NCBI GenBank assembly: GCA_029548025.1
Contig: JAKPOE010000115.1
Location: 1 to 5,035 of the forward strand
Direction: 5' to 3'
Length of the DNA stretch: 5,035 bases
Origin: Spirochaetota bacterium
GTDB taxonomy: Bacteria; Spirochaetota; UBA4802; UB4802
In this document: positions 1 through 5,035 of the stretch, in pieces
Layout of the letters: each line of letters starts with the position of its first letter
Position numbering within the stretch: position 1 is the stretch's first letter
Notes under the pieces: model-generated
Databases searched by the model: none
What the model was told of the DNA's origin: nothing
What the model saw: the letters and a program-made list of their open reading frames with translations, nothing else
Position numbers and translations under genes: made by a program

Positions 1-564
1 ATGATCCGAACTACTGATGCAACTATAAACAAAGAAGTAAATATTTTGTTGCCGGGTGAATATTATGCATCATCAGATTCAATACTTTCCACTATTGTTG
101 GGAGTTGTTTTGTTGTTTGTTTATATGATCCCTTAAAAAAACTTGGTGCAATGGGTCATTGCTTATTGCCTGTTTTATCTAATTCGCAGATGAAAAAAAA
201 TGAGATATTTCAATATAATATTAATTTTATGGAACATATTATAGGAGAAATGGTAAAATTAGGCGCTGATAGAAAAACCTTTGTGGTTAAAGTTTTTGGC
301 GGCATTGGTAAAACGTTTAATCTTGAGTATACAACCGATTTTATTAAAGACTATTGTAAAAATGAAAATATGCTGCTTGAAGCAATTGATGTAGGTGGTA
401 ACTATAGAAGGAAATTATATTATTTTTGCAAAACAGGGAAGGTGCATAAATATCTGGTAAAACAGAATGATGCATTATCAGAATTTATTACTATGGAAAA
501 AGAATTTATTGATAAGGTTCTTTCCGATAAAGTGCAATATGGTAATGTTATTATATTTGAATAA
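1..564 (+). CDS. cheD: CheD1, chemoreceptor glutamine deamidase (divergent paralogue)
   Basis: This 187-residue CheD-family protein should deamidate specific receptor glutamines in the cytoplasm; in CheC-containing systems CheD also binds CheC. The PGEYY segment (18-22) leads into the active-site block VGSCFVVCLYD (33-43), with catalytic Cys36 and, 17 residues later, His53 in GHCLLP, the same spacing as in Thermotoga CheD. Ser30/Thr31 sit where the third catalytic residue (Thr) is expected. KVFGG (97-101) and DVGGN (130-134) are conserved. Oddities: only 28 residues separate KVFGG from DVGGN, against 35 in the second CheD here; the usual G-x-x-N motif in that stretch is not recognisable; and a tail of about 35 residues follows KVHKYL, longer than in most CheDs. 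The ATG is at base 1, so a start further upstream cannot be excluded, although the N-terminus has a normal CheD length. It is first in the visible operon and ends 3 bp before cheR. Confidence 0.9.
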   Translation: MIRTTDATINKEVNILLPGEYYASSDSILSTIVGSCFVVCLYDPLKKLGAMGHCLLPVLSNSQMKKNEIFQYNINFMEHIIGEMVKLGADRKTFVVKVFGGIGKTFNLEYTTDFIKDYCKNENMLLEAIDVGGNYRRKLYYFCKTGKVHKYLVKQNDALSEFITMEKEFIDKVLSDKVQYGNVIIFE

Positions 565-567
565 CAT

Positions 568-1383
568 ATGAACAATATAATAAGCTATCAACAATTAAAT
601 CAGCGTGACTTTGATTACTTGCGAAACATCATCTATGATGAAGCAGGTATAAAGCTTTCGGACATGAAGAAAGCGCTGGTACAATCCCGCCTTTTGAGAA
701 GGATGCGGGAGATGGGAATTAGCAGTTATGATGAATACTGTCATTACCTGCGTGAAAACTATGATGAAGAAATAGAAAATCTTATTAATTGTATTACAAC
801 AAACAAAACAGAGTTTTTCAGGGAGCGTGAACACTTTTCAATTTTACAAAGGATTGTTGAACAGGAACTATCGCACAAAAATATTGCTATATGGAGTGCT
901 GGGTGTTCTACAGGTGAAGAGGCATATAGTATTGCCATTGTGTTATTGGAAAGTAATTTTAATAAAAACTTCAAAATACTTGCTACGGATATTGATAGTA
1001 AAGTTCTTGAGATTGCCCGAATGGGTGTATACCCTATGGGCGCTGTACAAACAATTGATATGGATATGCTGAAAAAATATTTTTTAAAGGGCAAGGAACA
1101 GTATGCCGGCTATGCAAAGGTAAAAGACTTTTTAAAAAAAAACATTTCATTTAAGCACATTAACCTGCTTGACGATAACTATCGCCTGAGTGGATTTTTT
1201 GATGTAATCTTTTGTCGTAACGTCATGATTTATTTTGATAAGGAAATACAATTAAAAGTTTTAAAAAAATTTTATGATTATTTGCCAAAAGGTGGCTATC
1301 TTTTCCTGGGATACGCTGAATCAATTGTTAGTATTAATCTTCCCTTCCATTATGTTGCACACTCGGTATATCAAAAACAATAG
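568..1383 (+). CDS. cheR: CheR, chemoreceptor glutamate methyltransferase
   Basis: This S-adenosylmethionine-dependent methyltransferase makes glutamate methyl esters on chemoreceptors, opposing CheB. Its 271 residues match the family length. The N-terminal helical CheR_N domain covers about 10-70 and ends in the TTNKTEFFRE motif (77-86). The SAM-binding Rossmann domain follows, with SAGCSTGEEAYS (110-121), the acidic strand end ATDID (139-143), FDVIFCRNVMIYF (211-223) and GYLFLGYAES (243-252), where many CheRs have GHSES. A beta-subdomain lies between the last Rossmann motifs (about 155-200). The ATG begins 3 bp after the cheD1 stop and no Shine-Dalgarno sequence is visible, so translation is probably coupled to cheD1. 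A run of nine A (1134-1142) lies inside the frame, which stays open. All core motifs are intact, so it is probably active. Confidence 0.97.
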   Translation: MNNIISYQQLNQRDFDYLRNIIYDEAGIKLSDMKKALVQSRLLRRMREMGISSYDEYCHYLRENYDEEIENLINCITTNKTEFFREREHFSILQRIVEQELSHKNIAIWSAGCSTGEEAYSIAIVLLESNFNKNFKILATDIDSKVLEIARMGVYPMGAVQTIDMDMLKKYFLKGKEQYAGYAKVKDFLKKNISFKHINLLDDNYRLSGFFDVIFCRNVMIYFDKEIQLKVLKKFYDYLPKGGYLFLGYAESIVSINLPFHYVAHSVYQKQ

Positions 1384-1410
1384 ATTGTTCAATCACATTT
1401 TTTTTGTTCA

Positions 1411-1415
1411 GAGGA
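1411..1415 (+). promoter_or_regulatory. Ribosome binding site of cheD2
   Basis: GAGGA lies six bases before the ATG at 1422 in the 38-bp gap after cheR. It supports this start over the in-frame Met six codons in. The second cheD therefore has its own initiation site, unlike cheR. Confidence 0.7.
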
Positions 1416-1421
1416 TAGCTC

Positions 1422-1973
1422 ATGCATGTACGCAATATGCACCGATTTAAAAAACCACTCAAAGTCATCTATCCTGGTGACTGCTATGTTAGCAGTAAAA
1501 ATGAATATATTGGCACGTTATTAGGTTCGTGTGTGGCAGTATGTCTGTATGATACTGTCAATAAGGTTGCCGGAATGAATCATTTTGTTTTACCAGGTAA
1601 AATTGTATCATATACTTCAAAACGGAAAGGATTGATAAAGAAAACGGAGCAGGAAGAATTATTGAAGTATGGTACACATTCTATTGAAACGTTGATTAAA
1701 AAAATGGGAAAACATGGCAACATAAAGAACATGGTTGCCAAGGTATTTGGAGGCGGAAAGGTATTGAATTATCAGACTACCAGTTATGGCGTTTCAAACA
1801 TGAATGTTCGTATTGCTAAGATTTTACTGGAAATTGCCGATATTCCTATTATAAGTGAAGATGTTGGTGGTAATGTGGCACGCAAACTACTATTTGATGT
1901 CAGTAGCGGTAAAGTATATTGTAAACACCTGAAAAAAATAGAGAAAAACGATAAACGCTTTATGATGGAGTGA
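1422..1973 (+). CDS. cheD: CheD2, chemoreceptor glutamine deamidase
   Basis: This second CheD paralogue has 183 residues. PGDCY (18-22) precedes the active-site block TLLGSCVAVCLYD (32-44), with catalytic Cys37 and, 17 residues on, His54 in MNHFVLP. Thr32 is a candidate third catalytic residue. KVFGG (107-111), the G-x-x-N motif (Gly123/Asn126) and DVGGN (147-151) are all present, so this copy is closer to the family consensus than CheD1. It has a basic, Lys-rich insertion of about 25 residues (59-83) between the His motif and the following helix. The two CheDs align over their whole core but differ widely, so the duplication is old, or the copies have separate origins. It lies 38 bp after cheR and 7 bp before cheB. 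The likely role is receptor deamidation, possibly of a different receptor set from CheD1 (inference). Confidence 0.93.
   Translation: MHVRNMHRFKKPLKVIYPGDCYVSSKNEYIGTLLGSCVAVCLYDTVNKVAGMNHFVLPGKIVSYTSKRKGLIKKTEQEELLKYGTHSIETLIKKMGKHGNIKNMVAKVFGGGKVLNYQTTSYGVSNMNVRIAKILLEIADIPIISEDVGGNVARKLLFDVSSGKVYCKHLKKIEKNDKRFMME
1967..1970 (+). promoter_or_regulatory. Ribosome binding site of cheB, inside the end of cheD2
   Basis: GGAG overlaps the last codons of cheD2 and lies ten bases before the TTG at 1981. The spacing is slightly long. It is the only Shine-Dalgarno-like element upstream of cheB, and it links cheB initiation to ribosomes finishing cheD2. Confidence 0.5.
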
Positions 1974-1980
1974 TCTTCTT

Positions 1981-3060
1981 TTGAAAAAAATAAAAGTTTT
2001 AATAGTTGATGATTCTGCGGTAATGCGAAAAACATTGACTGATATTCTTAACCAGTCGCCAAAAATTGAAGTAGTTGGAACTGCATTGGATCCTTACATT
2101 GCCGTTAATAAAATTAAACAGCTTAATCCTGATGTCCTTACCCTTGACATTGAGATGCCAAGGATGGATGGCCTTACCTTTTTGCGAAAGCTTATGATAG
2201 CTAATCCAATGCCTGTGATTATGGTAAGTGCATTTACTGATAAAGGTGCAGTGCAAACCATAAAAGCATTAGAATATGGTGCTGTTGATTTTATTTTAAA
2301 ACCAAATTTTGATAGTACTAATGGATTGGAACAGTTTGCTCAGGAGTTACGCGATAAAGTTATAATAGCCTCCGGAATAAAATCTGATAGATTTACAACC
2401 AGAAGCAGGGAAAGGGCAATTGAAACAATTGAAGTTGAAGAAAAATTTAGCGCTGATATTATTTTACCAAAAGTTGCACCAAAAGTACGTACCACCCATA
2501 GTGACATCATCATCGCATTGGGCGCTTCGACTGGTGGGACTGAGGTGATAGCTCATATTTTATCGAATTTACATGAGAATGTGCCGGCTATAGCTATTGT
2601 ACAGCATATGCCCGAAAAGTTTACCGAAGCATTTGCCAACAGGGTGAATAATAATTCAAAGTTATACGTTAAAGAAGCTGTAAATGGTGATAGACTTTAT
2701 AAAGGTACTGCACTTGTAGCTCCAGGAAACCGGCATATGCTTGTACGGGCTGATAGTGAAGGCTATTTTGTAGAGATTAATGACGGGCCACCGGTAAACA
2801 GGCATAAACCATCAGTGGATGTATTATTTAGATCAGTATCGCAGGTGGTTAGTAAAAGTGTGGGGATTTTATGTACAGGGATGGGCGCAGATGGTGCTGA
2901 AGGGCTGGAAGAGATTATGCAAGCAGGCGGTATGACAATAGCGCAGGATGAGGTATCGTCGGTGGTGTTTGGCATGCCTCGTGAGGCAATAAAACGTGGT
3001 GCTGCAAAAAAAATAATGAATATAGACCAGATGATATATTATATAAATACTATTTCATGA
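1981..3060 (+). CDS. cheB: CheB, chemotaxis response regulator methylesterase/deamidase
   Basis: CheB removes receptor methyl esters (and deamidates glutamines) when phosphorylated by CheA. At 359 residues it is of usual length. The receiver domain (about 3-120) has acidic Asp10/Asp11, phospho-acceptor Asp56 in LDIEMPRMDG (55-64), Ser83 and Lys107 in the LKP motif. A charged linker (about 121-172) leads to the CheB methylesterase domain. There the catalytic triad is visible as Ser183 in GASTGG (181-186), His209 in QHMP and Asp304 in TGMGADGAEG (299-308). All key residues are intact. Translation starts at TTG: this codon gives the canonical MKKIKVLIVDDS N-terminus, and no ATG lies nearby before the conserved Asp pair. 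It is last in the cheD1-cheR-cheD2-cheB operon and converges on the STAS gene with 15 bp between them and no terminator hairpin. Confidence 0.98.
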   Translation: MKKIKVLIVDDSAVMRKTLTDILNQSPKIEVVGTALDPYIAVNKIKQLNPDVLTLDIEMPRMDGLTFLRKLMIANPMPVIMVSAFTDKGAVQTIKALEYGAVDFILKPNFDSTNGLEQFAQELRDKVIIASGIKSDRFTTRSRERAIETIEVEEKFSADIILPKVAPKVRTTHSDIIIALGASTGGTEVIAHILSNLHENVPAIAIVQHMPEKFTEAFANRVNNNSKLYVKEAVNGDRLYKGTALVAPGNRHMLVRADSEGYFVEINDGPPVNRHKPSVDVLFRSVSQVVSKSVGILCTGMGADGAEGLEEIMQAGGMTIAQDEVSSVVFGMPREAIKRGAAKKIMNIDQMIYYINTIS

Positions 3061-3075
3061 TGAACCTGAGCCAAA

Positions 3076-3369
3076 TTATTTTTGAATATCAAAGAAGTCA
3101 ATCAGGCGCATGTCTTCAAAAACTTTTCGTAAACTTGGGCTTATTGCAATAATCTTTATATCCTTACCCTGCTTTTGGAGTTCCTGCTTTTTCCACATTA
3201 AAAAGCCCATCAATGTTGAAGGAAGATATATTGTATTTGACAGGTCAAGGTTGATGACTGTAGCACCACTGTGCAATAATTGCTCTACAGCATATTCTAC
3301 TTCTAATTTATCATCATGACTGACTTTTTCACAGTGAAAGGTAATGGTGTTATTTTCTACGTTTATCAT
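3076..3369 (-). CDS. STAS-domain protein, anti-sigma-factor-antagonist type
   Basis: This 97-residue protein is a single STAS domain. The core reads as beta strand VINLDLS (38-44), then YLPSTLMGFL (48-57) at the regulatory-site helix, then a helix, strand IKIIAIS (71-77), and the C-terminal SLRKVFEDMRLIDFF helix (79-93). Ser51 aligns with the Ser phosphorylated by a partner kinase in SpoIIAA-like antagonists, but the residue before it is Pro50 instead of the usual Asp. In the known family these proteins free a sigma factor, or act as adaptors in partner-switching or transport complexes. The target cannot be read from here. It starts 6 bp after the lipoprotein stop with no clear Shine-Dalgarno sequence, so it is probably co-transcribed and translationally coupled. 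No kinase (HATPase) or phosphatase partner is in the window. Confidence 0.85.
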   Translation of the reverse strand: MINVENNTITFHCEKVSHDDKLEVEYAVEQLLHSGATVINLDLSNTIYLPSTLMGFLMWKKQELQKQGKDIKIIAISPSLRKVFEDMRLIDFFDIQK

Positions 3370-3375
3370 GCTGTA

Positions 3376-3891
3376 CTATTGAATGAGATAGGCTACTAAT
3401 GAATTGATATGCAATGTTTTTGATTCAATTGTTATATCGCCAATACTTAGAGTATAACAATTATTAGCATCTGGAACTGAATAATTGAAACTGATATTTG
3501 AAAATGTCCCACTATATTTTACTCCATTTTCTATTACAGTGGCTGTGCCACTTTTATTACCTGATGTCATATCACCTGAGTAATATATATAAACCTTAAA
3601 ACTTCTGTTTGTCTTTGGATCAGTTCCGAATGTTATTCCAAGATTACCAGTGCTGTTGACATTGGATATTATTATTGCAAAATCGTCAGGGGTTGGGGGG
3701 TTATAGTTAGTAGTATTGAAATCAACATTAAAACTTGTACCCTTTCTTTCAATGGTTGTGCTAAATTTTTGGACACTACCTGGTTGTATTTTAAATTCAG
3801 CACTTGATGAGCCAGAAGAGTCTTCCGCACCACATGAGATTAAAGTTATTAAAGCTACCGTACCTATCATTCTAAAAATGACTTTAATCAT
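3376..3891 (-). CDS. Small lipoprotein of unknown function
   Basis: This 171-residue protein starts with a typical lipoprotein signal: basic Lys3/Arg7, a hydrophobic core (8-18) and lipobox LISC with Cys20 as the lipidated residue. A flexible linker of Ser and acidic residues (21-32) follows. The mature part is rich in Thr, Ser, Asn and Gly and alternates polar and hydrophobic residues, which suggests a mainly beta fold. One further Cys (145) is present. I recognise no family. It should be anchored in the periplasm-facing or outer membrane. The ATG is supported by AAAAGGAG eight bases upstream. It is the first gene of a leftward pair with the STAS gene, six bases apart. Whether the two act together (for example, envelope status signalled to a regulator) is only a guess. 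Confidence 0.8.
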   Translation of the reverse strand: MIKVIFRMIGTVALITLISCGAEDSSGSSSAEFKIQPGSVQKFSTTIERKGTSFNVDFNTTNYNPPTPDDFAIIISNVNSTGNLGITFGTDPKTNRSFKVYIYYSGDMTSGNKSGTATVIENGVKYSGTFSNISFNYSVPDANNCYTLSIGDITIESKTLHINSLVAYLIQ

Positions 3892-3899
3892 GTATTAAA

Positions 3900-3907
3900 C
3901 TCCTTTT
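3900..3907 (-). promoter_or_regulatory. Ribosome binding site of the lipoprotein gene
   Basis: On the minus strand this reads AAAAGGAG, eight bases before the ATG at 3891-3889. It fixes the start and gives the expected lipoprotein signal peptide. Confidence 0.8.
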
Positions 3908-3925
3908 ATTGATTTATCGGCATCC

Positions 3926-3931
3926 ATTATA
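3926..3931 (-). promoter_or_regulatory. Candidate -10 hexamer for the lipoprotein/STAS unit
   Basis: The minus strand reads TATAAT 35 bases before the lipoprotein ATG, a suitable distance for a short leader. No good -35 hexamer lies 16-18 bp upstream. A second minus-strand TATAAT lies at 3951-3946, with TGGACA (3977-3972) upstream at a 20-bp spacing, which is too long. In DNA this AT-rich, chance matches are common. Confidence 0.3.
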
Positions 3932-4014
3932 TAAACATTGATTTTATTATAGTAGCATGAATATACTCACATGTCCATTCGCTATGATATTTATTATAAA
4001 AATATATACCATTG

Positions 4015-4030
4015 CTGTATATTCCTGTAT
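4015..4030 (+). repeat. Tandem CTGTAT motif, 10-bp phased
   Basis: CTGTAT occurs at 4015-4020 and 4025-4030, one helical turn apart. A third copy lies at 4126-4131. The longer TCCTGTAT is shared by 4023-4030 and 4124-4131. Repeats on the same helix face can be regulator-binding sites, but the motif is short and may be chance. Confidence 0.25.
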
Positions 4031-4193
4031 TATATAAATGCATTAGTGGTAACCTAAATACGTCAAGATTTTTTTATGTGATTTTTTATGAAGTTACTCC
4101 GTCGATACTATAAAAGACATATATCCTGTATAACAACATAATAACGTTGATTTCATTAAAATATGTTATAAAAAGAAGACATAATTGCATACT

Positions 4194-4199
4194 TATAAT
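4194..4199 (+). promoter_or_regulatory. Candidate -10 hexamer for the rightward gene
   Basis: A perfect TATAAT lies 69 bases before the ATG at 4269. The region 17 bp upstream (AAAAGA) is a poor -35, so the promoter would be weak or activator-dependent. Its position before an isolated gene fits. Confidence 0.3.
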
Positions 4200-4257
4200 T
4201 AAATAATGCTTGCATAAAAAATTGTTTTTACTAATACCATTAACAAAATAATGCTTT

Positions 4258-4263
4258 GGGAGG
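4258..4263 (+). promoter_or_regulatory. Ribosome binding site deciding the start at 4269
   Basis: GGGAGG lies five bases before the ATG at 4269. An in-frame ATG at 4251 would put this Shine-Dalgarno sequence inside the gene and add only six residues, so 4269 is the better start. Confidence 0.8.
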
Positions 4264-4268
4264 CTATT

Positions 4269-4724
4269 ATGAATCTTGAAACAACCACGTGTATTTCGTA
4301 TGAACACTTACAATTATTAAAACACCATGCTGATAACAATAAACTATCGCTCCATTCATGTATTGTTGCTTTGATAAACTACACGGTTTTGCATAAAACT
4401 ATTGTGGTAAAGGCATATACACGGTTATCATACAGGCAACGATACATCCAGTGGAAAAGGCTCCATATAATGCTGTTAGAGCACGAATATGAGTTTATTC
4501 TTGATCTCAAGAAGGTTTACAAGATGTCGTTTGCAAAGCTTATAGCCTACTGTATTGACAACTATCTGTATGAATTTCTTGAAGCCTTAGAAAAAGAAGA
4601 TAATTCCGATAACTATCGATGTGGAGGCTATACGTTCAAGTTTTTTTTAGAAGAAGGGATACAATGTTGCCAATTTTACTGGGGACCACCGCCGGAAATA
4701 CTAACAAACCTTAACATTACATAA
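4269..4724 (+). CDS. Putative double ribbon-helix-helix-like protein (DUF1564-like?)
   Basis: This protein of 151 residues is not identified with certainty. Two segments resemble the strand-helix-turn-helix pattern of ribbon-helix-helix DNA-binding proteins. The first is about residues 9-40 (ISYEHLQLLKHHADNNKLS followed by a helix ending at NYTV); the second is about 69-100 (ending KMSFAKLIAYCIDNYL). Without gaps they share a K-[LM]-S turn and matching Ile positions, suggesting internal duplication. A Tyr/Arg-rich, strongly basic linker (50-66) joins them. The C-terminal part (111-151) is Cys- and aromatic-containing, with YWGPPPE at 137-143. From memory, the order RHH-like unit, basic linker with Tyr, RHH-like unit resembles DUF1564 proteins of Leptospira; I cannot verify this. 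No signal peptide or membrane segment is visible, so it is probably a cytoplasmic DNA-binding regulator (inference). It stands alone, divergent from the lipoprotein gene. Confidence 0.7.
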   Translation: MNLETTTCISYEHLQLLKHHADNNKLSLHSCIVALINYTVLHKTIVVKAYTRLSYRQRYIQWKRLHIMLLEHEYEFILDLKKVYKMSFAKLIAYCIDNYLYEFLEALEKEDNSDNYRCGGYTFKFFLEEGIQCCQFYWGPPPEILTNLNIT

Positions 4725-4913
4725 TTATATAGTCAATCCAGCAACACAAACATATGCATATGAAAGGTAGTAGTGTAACTATAAGCATTATTGCTACTCA
4801 AACTATGGTAACATTTAGATGTGGTACAACACATAAAATCAAAGTTGATAGAATTTTTATAACAAAGGAGATCATACATAGTGATGTGAGGATAGTAAGT
4901 AAAAAAAATATTA

Positions 4914-4942
4914 TTGACATTAATAATTTTATATTATACAAA
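4914..4942 (+). promoter_or_regulatory. Candidate sigma-70-type promoter of the gene at 4998
   Basis: A perfect -35 TTGACA (4914-4919) is followed by TACAAA (4937-4942) at a 17-bp spacing, or by TATACA (4935-4940) at 15 bp. Transcription would begin near 4949, giving a leader of about 50 nt before the ATG at 4998. This is the best promoter match in the window. Confidence 0.5.
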
Positions 4943-4948
4943 ACAAAG

Positions 4949-4980
4949 TAATTATCATGGATGGAGTACAAAAATAATTA
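4949..4980 (+). repeat. Inverted repeat in the leader of the gene at 4998
   Basis: TAATTAT (4949-4955) and ATAATTA (4974-4980) are perfect inverted arms around an 18-base loop, between the promoter candidate and the ribosome binding site. All pairs are A-T, so an RNA stem would be weak. An operator is as likely, and chance cannot be excluded. Confidence 0.25.
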
Positions 4981-4982
4981 AC

Positions 4983-4988
4983 AGGAGG
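4983..4988 (+). promoter_or_regulatory. Ribosome binding site of the gene at 4998
   Basis: A perfect AGGAGG lies nine bases before the ATG at 4998. It is the strongest Shine-Dalgarno match in the window and shows that a real gene begins here. Confidence 0.8.
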
Positions 4989-4997
4989 TTTTGATAC

Positions 4998-5035
4998 ATG
5001 AATGGCGATGTGCTAATTCAAAATATTATCAATCT
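4998..5035 (+). CDS. Start of an unidentified gene, cut by the window end
   Basis: Only 12 complete codons are visible, reading MNGDVLIQNIIN. The gene is supported by a perfect AGGAGG nine bases upstream and by a TTGACA promoter candidate further up. Too little protein is present to name a family. The N-terminus shows no signal peptide, which suggests a cytoplasmic product. Confidence 0.7.
   Translation, partial: MNGDVLIQNIIN

Larger units (their letters stand above)
3892..4268 (+). other. AT-rich divergent intergenic region
   Basis: This 377-bp stretch separates two divergently transcribed genes. It is more AT-rich than the flanking genes and holds no convincing coding region. It must contain the promoters of both units. 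I see TATAAT-like hexamers on each strand, three CTGTAT copies (two of them exactly 10 bp apart) and an 11-bp direct repeat AAATAATGCTT (4201-4211 and 4246-4256). I find no tRNA, no strong hairpin with a T-tract and no CRISPR-like array. Confidence 0.7.

Noticed and set aside
3110..3319. 69-codon open frame on the + strand
   Set aside because: It is the antisense shadow of the STAS gene, whose minus-strand protein has a clear domain pattern.
3716..3898. 60-codon open frame on the + strand
   Set aside because: It is antisense to the lipoprotein gene, which has a ribosome site, a signal peptide and a lipobox.
4134..4167. AACATA/TATGTT inverted arms as a hairpin
   Set aside because: Only six A/T-rich pairs around a 21-base loop and no following T-tract, so it is not a terminator and is weak as an operator.
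4251..4268. Upstream start for the gene at 4269
   Set aside because: The ATG at 4251 would place GGGAGG inside the coding region and has no ribosome site of its own.
3892..4268. Possible small RNA or riboswitch in the long intergenic region
   Set aside because: No GC-rich stem, no T-tract terminator and no conserved riboswitch core could be seen.
4086..4307. 73-codon open frame on the - strand
   Set aside because: It starts inside the well-supported gene at 4269, has no ribosome binding site and runs through AT-rich intergenic DNA.
4751..4762. CATATGCATATG perfect palindrome
   Set aside because: A 12-bp AT-rich palindrome made of short repeats is expected by chance and has no matching partner or clear promoter context.
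4754..4951. 65-codon open frame on the + strand
   Set aside because: No Shine-Dalgarno sequence precedes any of its Met codons, its start lies in a CATATGCATATG palindrome, the protein resembles no family I know, and its 3' end overlaps the promoter candidate of the next gene. It is more likely intergenic.

Overview
The window comes from an AT-rich bacterium with a chemotaxis system. I think it is most likely a spirochaete (Spirochaetota). That rests on the general look of the chemotaxis proteins and on the 4269-4724 gene, whose two-part layout resembles, from memory, the Leptospira DUF1564 family. The phylum is an inference, not something the sequence proves.

Positions 1-3060 (+ strand) form one tight operon, cheD1 - cheR - cheD2 - cheB, with gaps of 3, 38 and 7 bp. 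All four products modify chemoreceptors covalently. CheD deamidates receptor glutamines, CheR methylates receptor glutamates, and CheB is a phosphorylation-controlled methylesterase/deamidase. Together they form an adaptation module. No cheA, cheW, cheY, cheC or receptor gene is visible, so these must lie elsewhere or upstream. The unusual point is that two clearly different CheD paralogues flank cheR. Both keep the catalytic Cys/His pair. CheD1 has a shortened, rebuilt segment before its DVGGN motif and a long C-terminal tail.

Positions 3076-3891 (- strand) hold a two-gene unit that converges on cheB with only 15 bp between them. The upstream gene encodes a small lipoprotein of unknown function, with a clear lipobox and Shine-Dalgarno sequence. 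Six bases after it comes a single-domain STAS protein of the anti-sigma-factor-antagonist type. Its conserved Ser is present but the Asp normally before it is Pro.

Positions 3892-4268 are a very AT-rich divergent intergenic region. It must carry the promoters for the lipoprotein unit and for the next rightward gene. I see TATAAT-like hexamers and a 10-bp-phased repeat there, but no RNA gene.

Positions 4269-4724 (+) encode a 151-residue protein with two consecutive segments resembling ribbon-helix-helix DNA-binding domains. Positions 4725-4997 look non-coding and contain a TTGACA promoter candidate. The window ends 12 codons into a new gene that starts at 4998 behind a perfect AGGAGG.
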